Of a stretch of 36,491 nucleotides of DNA, positions 17,146-26,380 are shown piece by piece. The stretch covers positions 1 to 36,491 of the forward strand of contig JABCSY010000035.1 of NCBI GenBank assembly GCA_018238625.1. Direction: 5' to 3'. Position numbers and translations under genes: made by a program. How positions within the stretch are numbered: the stretch's first letter is position 1; each line of letters starts with the position of its first letter. Under the pieces are notes generated by a model. It saw nothing but the letters and a program-made list of their open reading frames with translations. It was not told where the DNA came from and made no database searches. Source of the DNA: Promethearchaeota archaeon (GTDB lineage Archaea; Asgardarchaeota; Lokiarchaeia; Sigyniarchaeales; SOKP01).

Positions 17146-18588
17146 TCAATCTAAATCTGAAATTACTAGTTTGATAAGTTCAGCTGTGGTTTCACAATAA
17201 ACTCGAGCTAACGAATCGCTCTTTGCTTCGCTAATAACTCGAATTATAGGCTCTGTATTTGAAGGGTGAATAAGGACGAACCACTCCTTTTCTTTACCAA
17301 ATCTAAGATCGTAATCTATTTGGTTAAAAATTTCACCCTCATCAATCAACTCTTGTTTAATCCTTTCAATTATTAGTTTTACATCCTTGGAAGCGATTTT
17401 TATTTTTTCTCTATAGGAAAAGAATTTTGGTAGTTTAGAAACGAGCTTTGATATTTTTTCTCCTGAATCTAATAGTATCTCAACAATTTTAGCAGCAGCA
17501 AAAATTCCATCCCTAGTATTATTAAAACTTGGGAACATTACACCCCCACACGAACCTTCACCGCCAAAAATTAAACTGTTTTTTGAAGTTTTACTTAGTT
17601 CTTCTATTAAATTGTGCATTTTTTCAACTAGAAATATCTCTCCTATTGGTGTTCTTATTACTCGCGCGCCGTATTTTTCAGCAATTATGTCAAACATTAA
17701 AGAAGACGCTAAATTTGTTATAAAAATGACTTCTTCCGTTTGGTTTCCGAAATTTTTTAATTGGTATTCCATAATAAGCGCTAAGCCAATATCCTCCGGA
17801 TAACATGTACCATTTTCACCTATAATTGCCAATCTATCGGCGTCGCAATCGTGGGCAAATCCAACATCGTATTTACCTTGCCAAACTTCCATAATTAAAT
17901 CTTTCAGGTTTTTTTGTGTAGGTTCAATCTCCCTTGGAAATTGTTTGTTTTTAGTTAAATTGTTGTTGATTACCTTAACTTCACACCCCAATCCTTTAAG
18001 CATTTGAGGCGTAGCATGTTTACCCGCTCCCGCTCCAGTATCTACAACGACTCTAAGATTATTTTTTTTATTAATCCTTCCTATATTAAGATCTTTAAAT
18101 AGAGCTTGAGTATAGTCTGGGATTGGGTTGAAATTGGAGATATTTTTCTTGAAATTCCGTTTAGTAAAATTATAAGTTTTTAAATCAATATCTTTTAACA
18201 TATGAGCAATCTGTTCTAGATCCTCGTTATGTAAATAAGTCCTTGAAGATAACAATTTTAAACCATTCCATTCTTGAGGATTGTGAGAGCCTGTAATAAC
18301 AATTCCCGCAGGAATGTTTAACTTATTTTTTGCATGAATAATAATTGGTGTTGGACATACTCCGACATTTACCACGCTAAACCCTGTAGAGATTAACCCC
18401 TCAACAATACCCTTTTCAAGAGTCTTTCCACTTGATCGCGTATCTCTACCTATTATAATTTTTTTATTATCGCCATTAAACCATTCGCCAAAAGCGATAG
18501 CAATCTTTTTTGCTGTTTTAAAGTTCAAATCTTTACCTGTAATTCCCCGAATTCCACTAAAAGTAAAAATTAAATTATTTATTTCCAT
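17146..18588 (-). CDS. Phosphomannomutase/phosphoglucomutase family
   Basis: Alpha-D-phosphohexomutase, interconverting hexose (or hexosamine) 6- and 1-phosphates. The four signature loops are present: phosphoserine loop ITGSHNPQEWNG with Ser101, metal loop DCDADR (Asp247, Asp249, Asp251), sugar-binding loop GGEGSCGG (in place of the usual GGExSGH), and phosphate loop HPSNTEPIIRVI near the C-terminus. Length 480 is normal. Specificity among mannose, glucose and glucosamine cannot be read from the motifs. It is the last gene of the hydrolase-radical SAM-ROK kinase-mutase operon, 31 bases after the kinase. The pairing suggests conversion of a sugar taken up or recycled into a hexose-1-phosphate for nucleotide sugars or glycans. 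Confidence 0.92.
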   Translation of the reverse strand: MEINNLIFTFSGIRGITGKDLNFKTAKKIAIAFGEWFNGDNKKIIIGRDTRSSGKTLEKGIVEGLISTGFSVVNVGVCPTPIIIHAKNKLNIPAGIVITGSHNPQEWNGLKLLSSRTYLHNEDLEQIAHMLKDIDLKTYNFTKRNFKKNISNFNPIPDYTQALFKDLNIGRINKKNNLRVVVDTGAGAGKHATPQMLKGLGCEVKVINNNLTKNKQFPREIEPTQKNLKDLIMEVWQGKYDVGFAHDCDADRLAIIGENGTCYPEDIGLALIMEYQLKNFGNQTEEVIFITNLASSLMFDIIAEKYGARVIRTPIGEIFLVEKMHNLIEELSKTSKNSLIFGGEGSCGGVMFPSFNNTRDGIFAAAKIVEILLDSGEKISKLVSKLPKFFSYREKIKIASKDVKLIIERIKQELIDEGEIFNQIDYDLRFGKEKEWFVLIHPSNTEPIIRVISEAKSDSLARVYCETTAELIKLVISDLD

Positions 18589-18619
18589 AATAAATCGTGT
18601 GTAATTTGTAAAGAGAAAA

Positions 18620-19630
18620 TTAGGGTAAAATTTGATTTCCTTCTAACTTATACTTCACGAGAGCTAACGCTCCCATTACGCCAATCATATCCAAAAATTT
18701 TGTTACTTTTATTCTTGGAGGGTGATTTATCGTAAATAATACGGGGTCTGTATTGAATTGTTCAATAACGGGAGGTAAAATTAAATCGTAATCTTTCATC
18801 ATAGCTCCACCGAAATATATCGAAGTACAATCGTAATAATTGTTTACGAGGCCAACTCCCACTTTAATATAAAATATACACTGCTCTATAACGCTCTTAG
18901 AAAATTTATCCCCCCCTCTTGTTGCTTGGAAAATTTCTTTCGCCGTAATCTTAGACTCGTCGTTATCAATCATATACATCAAAATTTTAGAGCTTAACTT
19001 AGTTGTTTTTATCGCGTCTAACGCTATGTTTTTAACTCCTGTTCCTGAGCTGTATACTTCCCAACACCCATAAGCGCCACAATTACATTGAAAATTACTC
19101 TGTCGATTAACAATCCCATGCCCGATTTCTGCAGCATTCCCATCCTTTCCGAGAAGTAAATGCCCGTTACAAATAACTCCACCACCAATTCCCGTCGACA
19201 CTGTTATATAAACTAAATTATCTTTTTCATCGTTACTAGCTTCAAAATAACGTACCCCTAAAACCGATGCGTTACCATCGTTAATTAAATAGATTGGTAC
19301 TCCTGGAAATCTTTCTTGAATTGGTTTTTTCAGAGGTATTTCTTTAAAACCTAAGTTAGCATTATTGAAAACTTCGCCAGTTTCTGCATCTAAAGGACCA
19401 GCTGATGCTAGACCAATGCCTAAAACTTGTTCTTTATCAATGTTATTTTCAATTAACAATTGAGTAATTAAGGAAATTACAGTATTACTGATTGAAAGCT
19501 CGTTATCTTTAGGTGTTTGGGCAACTTTAGTTACTATATTTTCTTCCTTTAAATCAGAGGTACATAGAGCGACTCGAATCCATGTGCCTCCAATATCCGC
19601 CCCAACGATAAATTCCTTTATTATTATCAC
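18620..19630 (-). CDS. ROK-family sugar kinase (glucokinase-like)
   Basis: ATP-dependent hexose kinase. The phosphate-1 motif GADIGGTWIR is at the N-terminus, followed by the second motif region (LINDGNASVLG, with the catalytic Asp), the ATP-binding TVSTGIGGGVI, sugar-binding EIGHGIV and the ROK zinc site CNCGAYGCWE with the preceding His. There is no DNA-binding domain, so it is an enzyme and not a repressor. Glucose is the usual substrate, but others are possible. TTG (19633) and GTG (19630) stand side by side; I choose GTG because TTGGTGA at this gene repeats the arrangement seen at the isomerase gene. It lies between the radical SAM gene (17-20 bases away) and the mutase. Confidence 0.9.
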   Translation of the reverse strand: MIIIKEFIVGADIGGTWIRVALCTSDLKEENIVTKVAQTPKDNELSISNTVISLITQLLIENNIDKEQVLGIGLASAGPLDAETGEVFNNANLGFKEIPLKKPIQERFPGVPIYLINDGNASVLGVRYFEASNDEKDNLVYITVSTGIGGGVICNGHLLLGKDGNAAEIGHGIVNRQSNFQCNCGAYGCWEVYSSGTGVKNIALDAIKTTKLSSKILMYMIDNDESKITAKEIFQATRGGDKFSKSVIEQCIFYIKVGVGLVNNYYDCTSIYFGGAMMKDYDLILPPVIEQFNTDPVLFTINHPPRIKVTKFLDMIGVMGALALVKYKLEGNQILP

Positions 19631-19650
19631 CAATTATATTTATTCAAAAC

Positions 19651-20442
19651 TTAATAATAATTTATCTCTATTAAATCGTTATTAATTATTTCTTTAAAAG
19701 TTTTAACAATCTGTTTCATTCTTTTTTCGTCAATTGCAAAAATCCAATATTCCGATGGTATTCTTGCGATTGAATATAATTGTACAATATCCGGTTTAAT
19801 TTTTTTTATCGCATAAGCTAATTGTTCAATATTTTCTTTATTATCGTTGGAAATAAAATCTTCTCTGTATGAATTATAAATTAAACATTGAATTGCTAAT
19901 TTTTTATTTGGCATATCTTTTCTCAATTTAACAAGCGATTCAACAACGATATTAATGTTGCGACAATCTTTATGTGGTCTATTAGTGCTTATCAAGTCGT
20001 TTTCAGTAGCGGCGTCTAATTTTGCCAACACAAGATCAAAATGCTTTACTCTTTCTCGAACGTCTCTTGAATAAAGAGTACTGGAATTAGTAAAAAGCGT
20101 AATAAGAGGAGGTTCGTTGGTCCATTTCAAATCTTTTCTAACATCTAAAGTGATTGCGTAAAAATCTAATAAATTTTCATTGAGTGTGGGTTCTCCGTTA
20201 TATCCGAAGGTTATTGATGTTAAATGAGGAACATATTTTAATATATCTTTAAGTTCTTTTCTAAAGTTAGATGATGGTGGAGCTTTAATTCTATATACTG
20301 GGGAAATTATTTCTTTAGTAGGGCCAATTTCGCAATATACACAATTGTAGGTGCATAATTTATTTTTTGGTAGAATATCTATCCCTAAAGAGAGCCCTAG
20401 TCTTCTCGATCGAAATGGGCCATAAGTGTATTGACGTGGCAT
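19651..20442 (-). CDS. Radical SAM protein (COG0731-like)
   Basis: 263 residues. Cys30, Cys34 and Cys37 in CTYNCVYCEIG form the C-x3-C-x2-C site for a 4Fe-4S cluster and S-adenosylmethionine. The preceding YGPFRSRRLGLSLGIDILP is the conserved opening of a family related to wyosine synthetase TYW1 (COG0731). FGYNGEPTLN supplies the SAM-binding GGE-like motif (here NGE), and TLFTNSS follows the next strand. It lacks the flavodoxin domain of eukaryotic TYW1. The substrate is unknown; tRNA modification is one option, but the short length and operon with sugar genes leave it open. ATG start, 11 bases after the hydrolase gene. Confidence 0.8.
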   Translation of the reverse strand: MPRQYTYGPFRSRRLGLSLGIDILPKNKLCTYNCVYCEIGPTKEIISPVYRIKAPPSSNFRKELKDILKYVPHLTSITFGYNGEPTLNENLLDFYAITLDVRKDLKWTNEPPLITLFTNSSTLYSRDVRERVKHFDLVLAKLDAATENDLISTNRPHKDCRNINIVVESLVKLRKDMPNKKLAIQCLIYNSYREDFISNDNKENIEQLAYAIKKIKPDIVQLYSIARIPSEYWIFAIDEKRMKQIVKTFKEIINNDLIEINYY

Positions 20443-20452
20443 GTGATTATTC

Positions 20453-21217
20453 TTAATTAAAATAATTAATGATAAAATTCTCTATCGATTTATTGACCTC
20501 ACTTGGTTTTTCTAACATAACCATGTGTCCAGCATCATTTATTACGTTTAGATCTGAATTCTTAATTTTATCGAGGAAAAATTGCGAAAACTTCACCGGC
20601 GTCAAGTTATCTTGTTTCCCTACGATTATTAGACATGGAACTTCAATGCTATCTGTTTTATCGATAGTATCAAATTTATCGCAAATTTTAAAATCTTCAT
20701 ATGTGACTTCTGCCTTAATTTTCGAAGTTTCTTGAATGTATTTATCTATTAATTCTCTTGGTGTTTTTCTATAGAACGCTCCAGCGCGTAATGAATCTAA
20801 AAACGCTTGGTAATTGGATTTTAAAGAGCTTAGGATAATTGGGGCAACTCTTAACCTTCCCCCAGTACTGCATAAAATTAAACCTGAGATATCTTTAGGG
20901 TATGTAAAATAATATTGTTGAGTAATAGCGCCTCCTAAAGAATGTCCACATAAGATTACATTGTCGTAGTTTAAAGATTTAATTAGGAGTCGAATCACAT
21001 CAACATACAAATCGAGGGATAGCTCCGAAAAGTCATTTGATTTGTCATGGGAAGGTAAATCGATAGCGATAAGATCGTAATTAACTTCAAGATCGAATTG
21101 ATTTTTCCAAGTATTTGAACTTCCTCCTGAGCCGTGTATAAAAATAATTACTTTTTTACTTTTAGCTTCCTTAATCCGATAAAAGATCTTCTTCTCTTTA
21201 TAACTCAAGAAAGGCAT
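20453..21217 (-). CDS. Alpha/beta hydrolase
   Basis: 254 residues, the normal size for a single-domain alpha/beta hydrolase. The oxyanion motif is HGSGGSSNTW (28-37), the nucleophile elbow GHSLGG with Ser93, the acid Asp in VGKQDNLTP near residue 200, and the His in DAGHMVMLEKP near residue 231, so the triad is complete. It could be an esterase, lipase or C-C hydrolase; the sequence gives no substrate. No signal peptide, hence cytoplasmic. It is first in the operon with the radical SAM protein, ROK kinase and phosphohexomutase. ATG start; 100 bases separate it from the ABC operon. Confidence 0.88.
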   Translation of the reverse strand: MPFLSYKEKKIFYRIKEAKSKKVIIFIHGSGGSSNTWKNQFDLEVNYDLIAIDLPSHDKSNDFSELSLDLYVDVIRLLIKSLNYDNVILCGHSLGGAITQQYYFTYPKDISGLILCSTGGRLRVAPIILSSLKSNYQAFLDSLRAGAFYRKTPRELIDKYIQETSKIKAEVTYEDFKICDKFDTIDKTDSIEVPCLIIVGKQDNLTPVKFSQFFLDKIKNSDLNVINDAGHMVMLEKPSEVNKSIENFIINYFN

Positions 21218-21317
21218 TATTTTTCGTTGAAATTATTATTTAATCTGATTAATTAATAATAACTGAAAAGAAGAACTTAATTTAGTTTTTTCACTTAAGA
21301 ATTAAAAAAAAATAAGA

Positions 21318-23855
21318 TTATTGATCGTTAATTTCAATATCTCGGCGTTGCATTTCTAAAAGACGTTTATATTTACCGTTTAAAGCTATTAAACTTTCAT
21401 GGTCCCCTTGTTCTACGATACCACGTTTATCAGAACCTAGAACGACAATCTGATCTGCATTCTTTATCGTTGATAAGCGGTGTGCGATGATAATGGTGGT
21501 ACGACCCTTACGAGCTTTATTTAAAGCATCTTGGATCAAAGTTTCGGTGTATGGGTCCACAGAAGAAGTTGCCTCGTCTAAAATCAAAATTTTAGGGTCA
21601 GTAATTAGAGCTCTAGCAAAAGCAATTAATTGGCGTTGTCCTATAGAAATGTTAGACCCGTTTTCTTTTAATTTTTTATCGTATTTCTTGTTTAAAGTCT
21701 CAACAAAATTGTGTAATCCTAAGAACTTAGAAACTTCAATCATCTTATTTTCCATTTCAGGTGTGGGATTATCAATGCCATAGAGTAAATTCTCTTTGAT
21801 CGTTCCCGTAAAAAGAAAGGCATCCTGAGGAACAAATCCTATTAATCCTCGTAAGTCCTCTTTGTTTACTTCCCGAATATCAATCCCATCAACGAGTATT
21901 TTTCCACTATTTACGTCGTAAAATCGAGCGAGAAGCTTTACTAAGGTTGTTTTTCCTGCGCCTGTCTCACCAGCAATCGCCAGAGTAGCACCAGGAGTGA
22001 CCTTTAAGTTTAAATCTCTTAATACGTAGCCTTTAGATTGTTGGCGTTTAATCAACATCTTTTTTTCTTCTATAGCATCTTTCACTACTTTTGGAATCTT
22101 ATTTGAAATCTCTGGAGGAATTGATATAGTGGCAAGGGTTTCGAGGATCGCTTGAGGAGACATCTGCATACCACCACCGCCCATTATTCCTTGACTGTCG
22201 CCTCCCATTCCCCCGCTAGTTGGTTGTTTAAAACCTGATTTTGAGCGAAGCATTTTTTCTAAGTTTTTAACCATCATTTCGATCATTTCGGGAGGAATTA
22301 ATTGCCCCATTGAGGATTGATCTTTTGAAGGCATACGTTTCTTTAGATCGCTATCTTTGGTTTTAAATGATGTGGCATAATCAGGATGTTTTTCTGATAA
22401 ATCTGTATTTGGAACGGCATAATGGTATTCGTCTAAAATTTCGTCAATTATCTTAGGAGCATCCTCGGGCTTAACCCGCATTAAGCTCATGAATAATTTC
22501 TGTCGAACATTTTGAGGCATGTGCATGCTATTTTTAAGCATAAAAGAGGAATAAGGTTCTGGGAACTTTTTCATCATTTCTATAGCTCTTTGAATCATAG
22601 GATTCTGTAGCATAGGATTTTGTGCACCAGATGCGGGAGATCCAGATGTAATTCCGGGTGATTGTTTTTGTTTATTGTCATCTAAAATATAACCAAAACT
22701 AACGTCAATAAACTCTATTTTTCCTTTAGATTCGGAAAATGTTTTCGCACTTGTTGGCTCAGGTATTTCTACATTCTCTTCCAATATAGATAATATCCGA
22801 TCTGAAGCGGCTAAAGCACTTCCTATAATCTGTTGCATTTGTAATAACATCATAAATGGGCGGAAAAATTGAGAGAGTAACGAAATAAAGGCAACAAGAA
22901 CTCCAACCGAAATGGTAATACCTAAAATATTAATTTCTCCAATTGCGATAAAACCTCCAAGTAATAGTATAATCACTGTGAGAACCGTAACTATTAAATT
23001 AAATAGAGGAAAAATTGTAGCCATAATCCTCCTAATCTTAACCATTATCTTATAGTTAGCTGTATTTGCTTGATCAAACTCGGAGGATGCTTTTTCTTCT
23101 TGCCCATATGCTTTTACTATCTTAGCTCCTGCAATATTCTCTTGAATCGAAGTTGTAACTTGACCAATCGTTTCTCTAGCCTTCTTAAAAACACTCTTTA
23201 TAATTTTTTGAATAAATATTGCCATAACAAAAAATATAGGAATTATTATCAAGCTGATTAAGGCTAAATAAATGTTGAGCAAGAACATAATTAATACAGT
23301 AATAACAATGGATACAATATTGGTTATTATCTGTACAAATTGCCCTCCTATTAGTAAATTTAGTTGAGTAACGTCGTTAGTTGTAATTGAGATTATATCT
23401 CCTGATGGTCGTTGATCAAAATAATTAAGAGACATGTCTTGCAATTTAAAAAAGAGATCATTTCTTACTCTATACGTAACTTCTTGCGATATTTTTCCCA
23501 TTCCATATTGAGAAATATAAGTTGTGATTGCCATGAAGACGAGTAGGCTTAAAAACAATGCACTCATGATTATTACGTAATATGGATCCCTTGCTACAAT
23601 CCCATTATCTATTAAAGCTGCAGAAACTAACGGACTTATTGTTAAAATTATGGTCCCTAATAAGAGTAAAATTGAATACAGCACAAACTTCCCTTTAAAC
23701 GATTTTAGATAAGAAAGCATCCATTTCCACAGAACCTTGCTGGGATGTTCTAAGTCTGGTTTACCTTCTCCAAACGAGGGGCGCCGATGAGAAGCTATAG
23801 ACGGCTGATTGATTTTTATTTCTTTTCTCTCTTTCTTTTCTTCTGCATTACTCAT
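21318..23855 (-). CDS. ABC exporter half-transporter with large NBD insertion
   Basis: 845 residues against the usual ~600. Residues ~55-345 are the six-helix exporter membrane domain. The ATPase domain has the A-loop FGY (Tyr389), Walker A GETGAGKTT (629-637), Q-loop Gln677, signature NISIGQ (735-740, degenerate from LSGGQ), Walker B ILILDE (Glu761) and switch His792. Normally A-loop and Walker A lie ~25 residues apart; here about 240. The extra ~218 residues (about 391-608) are Met-, Pro- and Gly-rich with several predicted helices. With its partner this forms a heterodimeric exporter: its own Walker motifs are canonical and its signature degenerate. It overlaps the partner gene by four bases. 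Substrate unknown; drugs or lipids are typical. Confidence 0.92.
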   Translation of the reverse strand: MSNAEEKKERKEIKINQPSIASHRRPSFGEGKPDLEHPSKVLWKWMLSYLKSFKGKFVLYSILLLLGTIILTISPLVSAALIDNGIVARDPYYVIIMSALFLSLLVFMAITTYISQYGMGKISQEVTYRVRNDLFFKLQDMSLNYFDQRPSGDIISITTNDVTQLNLLIGGQFVQIITNIVSIVITVLIMFLLNIYLALISLIIIPIFFVMAIFIQKIIKSVFKKARETIGQVTTSIQENIAGAKIVKAYGQEEKASSEFDQANTANYKIMVKIRRIMATIFPLFNLIVTVLTVIILLLGGFIAIGEINILGITISVGVLVAFISLLSQFFRPFMMLLQMQQIIGSALAASDRILSILEENVEIPEPTSAKTFSESKGKIEFIDVSFGYILDDNKQKQSPGITSGSPASGAQNPMLQNPMIQRAIEMMKKFPEPYSSFMLKNSMHMPQNVRQKLFMSLMRVKPEDAPKIIDEILDEYHYAVPNTDLSEKHPDYATSFKTKDSDLKKRMPSKDQSSMGQLIPPEMIEMMVKNLEKMLRSKSGFKQPTSGGMGGDSQGIMGGGGMQMSPQAILETLATISIPPEISNKIPKVVKDAIEEKKMLIKRQQSKGYVLRDLNLKVTPGATLAIAGETGAGKTTLVKLLARFYDVNSGKILVDGIDIREVNKEDLRGLIGFVPQDAFLFTGTIKENLLYGIDNPTPEMENKMIEVSKFLGLHNFVETLNKKYDKKLKENGSNISIGQRQLIAFARALITDPKILILDEATSSVDPYTETLIQDALNKARKGRTTIIIAHRLSTIKNADQIVVLGSDKRGIVEQGDHESLIALNGKYKRLLEMQRRDIEINDQ
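22032..22685 (-). other. Insertion within the ABC ATPase domain
   Basis: Covers residues ~391-608 of the 845-residue subunit. It begins Gln/Pro/Ser-rich (QKQSPGITSGSPASG), includes helical, Met-rich segments and a Gly-rich stretch (SGGMGGDSQGIMGGGGMQM) near 546-565, and ends in a charged helix (KVVKDAIEEKKM) before the Walker A strand. No known domain recognised. The frame is unbroken and codon use looks like the flanks. Confidence 0.75.
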
Positions 23856-25639
23856 GGAAGATCACCTTTTATACCATTAATTTGTTTAAAATCTGGCAAT
23901 GACTTTTGTTTGTAATATAATGTTTCATAAATTTGTCTATATAACACGTTAGTTTTAATCAAATCATCGTGAACACCAAAACCTATTACTCTTCCTTTAT
24001 CTAAAACTAATATTTTATCAGCATTACGAATAGTTGAAATTCGCTGAGTTATAATGAAAGTTGTAGTTCCCTTAGTGATTTTTTCTAATCCTTTTTGAAT
24101 TTCAAATTCGGTTTCAACATCTACAGAACTGGTAGAATCGTCAAAAATTAGAATTTTTGGCTTTATAATTAACGCACGAGCAATAGAAAGACGTTGTTTT
24201 TGACCTCCTGACAGCCTTGTACCGCGTTCACCTACTATAGCATCGTATTTTTTTGGTAAAGAAATGATAAAGTCATGTAAATTGGCAATTTTAGCCGCTT
24301 CAATTATTTCTTCCATAGTTGCGTTTTCTTTGCCGTACGATATATTATCAGCAATGCTTTTATTGAACAAAAATGTTTCTTGAGAGACTATCCCAACATT
24401 TTTCCTTAAATCTTGTAGACGATATTTACGGATATCTTCTTCATCAATTTTAATTACTCCATCACTTACTTCATAAAATCGAGGAATTAAATTGATAATT
24501 GTAGATTTTCCAGAGCCTGTTGTGCCTAGAATTGCTAATTTTTTTCCAGCAGCAATATTAAACGACACATTTTTTAAAATCCTATGATCAGAAGTGTAAC
24601 CAAAAGAAACGTTTTCAAATTCTACATCGCCTTTCATGTGCTCAATCGAGGTTGCGCCGGGTAAATCTTTAACTTCTGGAGTAGATTCTAAAACGTCTCT
24701 CACGCGGGTTAAAGCCGCATCGGCTTGAACGTACAACAACATAATTTGTCCTAACATAACTAAAGGGAATCCAAGAGTCGCGATAAACGATTGTAATGTG
24801 ATCAAAGTTGCTAAATCCATTAACCCTTCTATTACCCAAATTCCACCCACTAATAATGTGGATACGGTCATGAAGCCAATTATTATATATATGCTTGGCA
24901 TGTAGAATGAATTCAATTTTACTGAACGAACGCTAGCTTTATAAAACCGTTCATTGTTATTCGAAAATTTTTGACCCTCTTTACCTTGAGTATTAAACAT
25001 CCGTACTACTTGAGCGCCCACTATATTTTCTCTAATTGTATTAGTTAATTCCCCAAAGCTATTCCGAGTCTCCAAAAATATTGGTTTTAACTTTTTTGCA
25101 AGATAATATGATAATAAAAGAGAACTTCCAATGGCTATTGAAAATAACCAAGATAATTCTATGCTAAAGAGAATGAACCCGATTGTGACACCTCCTAATT
25201 GGAGAATGGATCTAAGTCCCATATTCAAACCCATTCCAAAGATTTGTTCGCTTTCTTCCACATCACTTGTAGCTCGTGAAATCAATTGCCCCGTCTCAGT
25301 TTTATCAAAATAAGAAAATGATTGTCGAGAAATAGCGTTGTTAATATCCGTGCGAAGATAATAAACAGCTCTTGAGGAAACCTCAGCCCCTCTTAATCGT
25401 GCGGCTCTTTCCAATATAAAGGCTAGAAAACCAAACATAAGAATTAAGCTAAATGAAATAATTAGCTCACTAGCATTAGAAAGCACTGAAAGATTCGGAT
25501 CTAAACCACCAATCATTCTTCCTATTAACATTGGGACGATTACTAAAAACAGCGTAGACATTAATAAATAAATTACTTCGAGAATGAAATCCTTCTTAGA
25601 TTTCATCCAATATTTTAAAATCATTTTAAATGTATTCAT
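23852..25639 (-). CDS. ABC exporter half-transporter, degenerate-site partner
   Basis: 595 residues, normal length. Six-helix exporter domain (about 15-310), then the ATPase domain: A-loop FGY (346-348), Walker A GTTGSGKST (372-380), Q-loop in IVSQE, intact signature LSGGQ (476-480), Walker B ILIFDD with Asp501 in place of the catalytic Glu, and Gln532 in place of the switch His. Together with the neighbour's SIGQ signature this defines one non-hydrolysing ATP site and one canonical site, as in TM287/288 and BmrC/BmrD. The start overlaps the end of padR by four bases, and its end overlaps the second subunit by four bases, so all three genes should be translationally coupled. Confidence 0.93.
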   Translation of the reverse strand: MNTFKMILKYWMKSKKDFILEVIYLLMSTLFLVIVPMLIGRMIGGLDPNLSVLSNASELIISFSLILMFGFLAFILERAARLRGAEVSSRAVYYLRTDINNAISRQSFSYFDKTETGQLISRATSDVEESEQIFGMGLNMGLRSILQLGGVTIGFILFSIELSWLFSIAIGSSLLLSYYLAKKLKPIFLETRNSFGELTNTIRENIVGAQVVRMFNTQGKEGQKFSNNNERFYKASVRSVKLNSFYMPSIYIIIGFMTVSTLLVGGIWVIEGLMDLATLITLQSFIATLGFPLVMLGQIMLLYVQADAALTRVRDVLESTPEVKDLPGATSIEHMKGDVEFENVSFGYTSDHRILKNVSFNIAAGKKLAILGTTGSGKSTIINLIPRFYEVSDGVIKIDEEDIRKYRLQDLRKNVGIVSQETFLFNKSIADNISYGKENATMEEIIEAAKIANLHDFIISLPKKYDAIVGERGTRLSGGQKQRLSIARALIIKPKILIFDDSTSSVDVETEFEIQKGLEKITKGTTTFIITQRISTIRNADKILVLDKGRVIGFGVHDDLIKTNVLYRQIYETLYYKQKSLPDFKQINGIKGDLP

Positions 25640-26223
25640 CCTAATTTTTTCTCCTCTTCTGGGTTTTTATCAATCGCTTTATTTTTTAATTGTGAGATTA
25701 CTTCCTCAATTTTCTGATATTGTTTGTTTAGTCGGTTAATTTTTTGCGAAAGTTTCACTTTGTGAAACTCTAATAATTTTAATTTCTCCTCTTCGGATTT
25801 TTCTTCAATTTTTTCGAAAAAGTAGTTAAATGGTCCATATTTTGGAAAAAAATGTCCTGATAACTTCTTATCTGAGCCTATTGTTGCCGCCATTAGTGTT
25901 TCTATTGACTCATTAATTATTTGTTGCTTTTCAAGCATCAGTTTTAGTGTTTCTTCTCCTTTTTTTGTAACTTCGTAAATCTTCCTAGTTCTTCCTTCTT
26001 CTTGTTGTTCTATGAATGTAATTAAGCCATTTTTAGTCATTTCCTTAAGCACTGTATACATTGTAGACGCGGGAGGGCTCCATATTCCGAGAGTTCGTTT
26101 AGTTATATCTTTGCTAATTTTATAACCGTACGAAGGGTTCTTCTCGAGAATTAACAATATAAGCGCGCTAATGAAGCCTTTTTTCATTGCTTTCTCAAAA
26201 TTCTTTGTAATTTCTTCGACCAT
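25636..26223 (-). CDS. PadR-family transcriptional regulator
   Basis: 195 residues. Residues ~15-95 form the PadR winged helix: ALILLILEKNPSYGYKISKD, then WSPPASTMYTVLKEMTKNGL as recognition region, and the wing EEGRTRKIYEVTKKGEE. The C-terminal part (~140-190) is a charged coiled coil, typical of dimerising PadR proteins. Such regulators commonly repress multidrug ABC exporter genes next to them and respond to transported compounds. It opens the operon with both exporter subunits, with ATG at 26223. An inverted repeat in the divergent region upstream (26287-26309) is the most likely operator. Confidence 0.92.
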   Translation of the reverse strand: MVEEITKNFEKAMKKGFISALILLILEKNPSYGYKISKDITKRTLGIWSPPASTMYTVLKEMTKNGLITFIEQQEEGRTRKIYEVTKKGEETLKLMLEKQQIINESIETLMAATIGSDKKLSGHFFPKYGPFNYFFEKIEEKSEEEKLKLLEFHKVKLSQKINRLNKQYQKIEEVISQLKNKAIDKNPEEEKKLG

Positions 26224-26286
26224 TCTTATTAAACCTTCAAAAAAAATTGGTTATTCAAATAAATAATATAATATCTCACTTATGGA

Positions 26287-26309
26287 TATATATCGATTAT
26301 TGATATATA
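26287..26309. promoter_or_regulatory. Inverted repeat, candidate PadR operator
   Basis: TATATATC (26287-26294) and GATATATA (26302-26309) form a perfect 8-base inverted repeat with a 7-base spacer. It lies 64 bases upstream of padR and 72 upstream of the DUF362 gene, in their shared control region. A dimeric winged-helix protein would fit. The sequence is simple (TA-rich), so chance cannot be excluded. Confidence 0.35.
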
Positions 26310-26327
26310 AATTTTGCTATGAAATAA

Positions 26328-26335
26328 TATAAATA
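26328..26335 (+). promoter_or_regulatory. TATA box of the DUF362 gene
   Basis: TATAAATA, centred about 49 bases above the ATG at 26381. Predicted transcription start near 26357 and a leader of about 24 bases. It agrees well with the archaeal TATA consensus. Confidence 0.5.
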
Positions 26336-26380
26336 GCATAATAAACAACATTGTTACTAAATATAATTGGTGTTTAAAGA

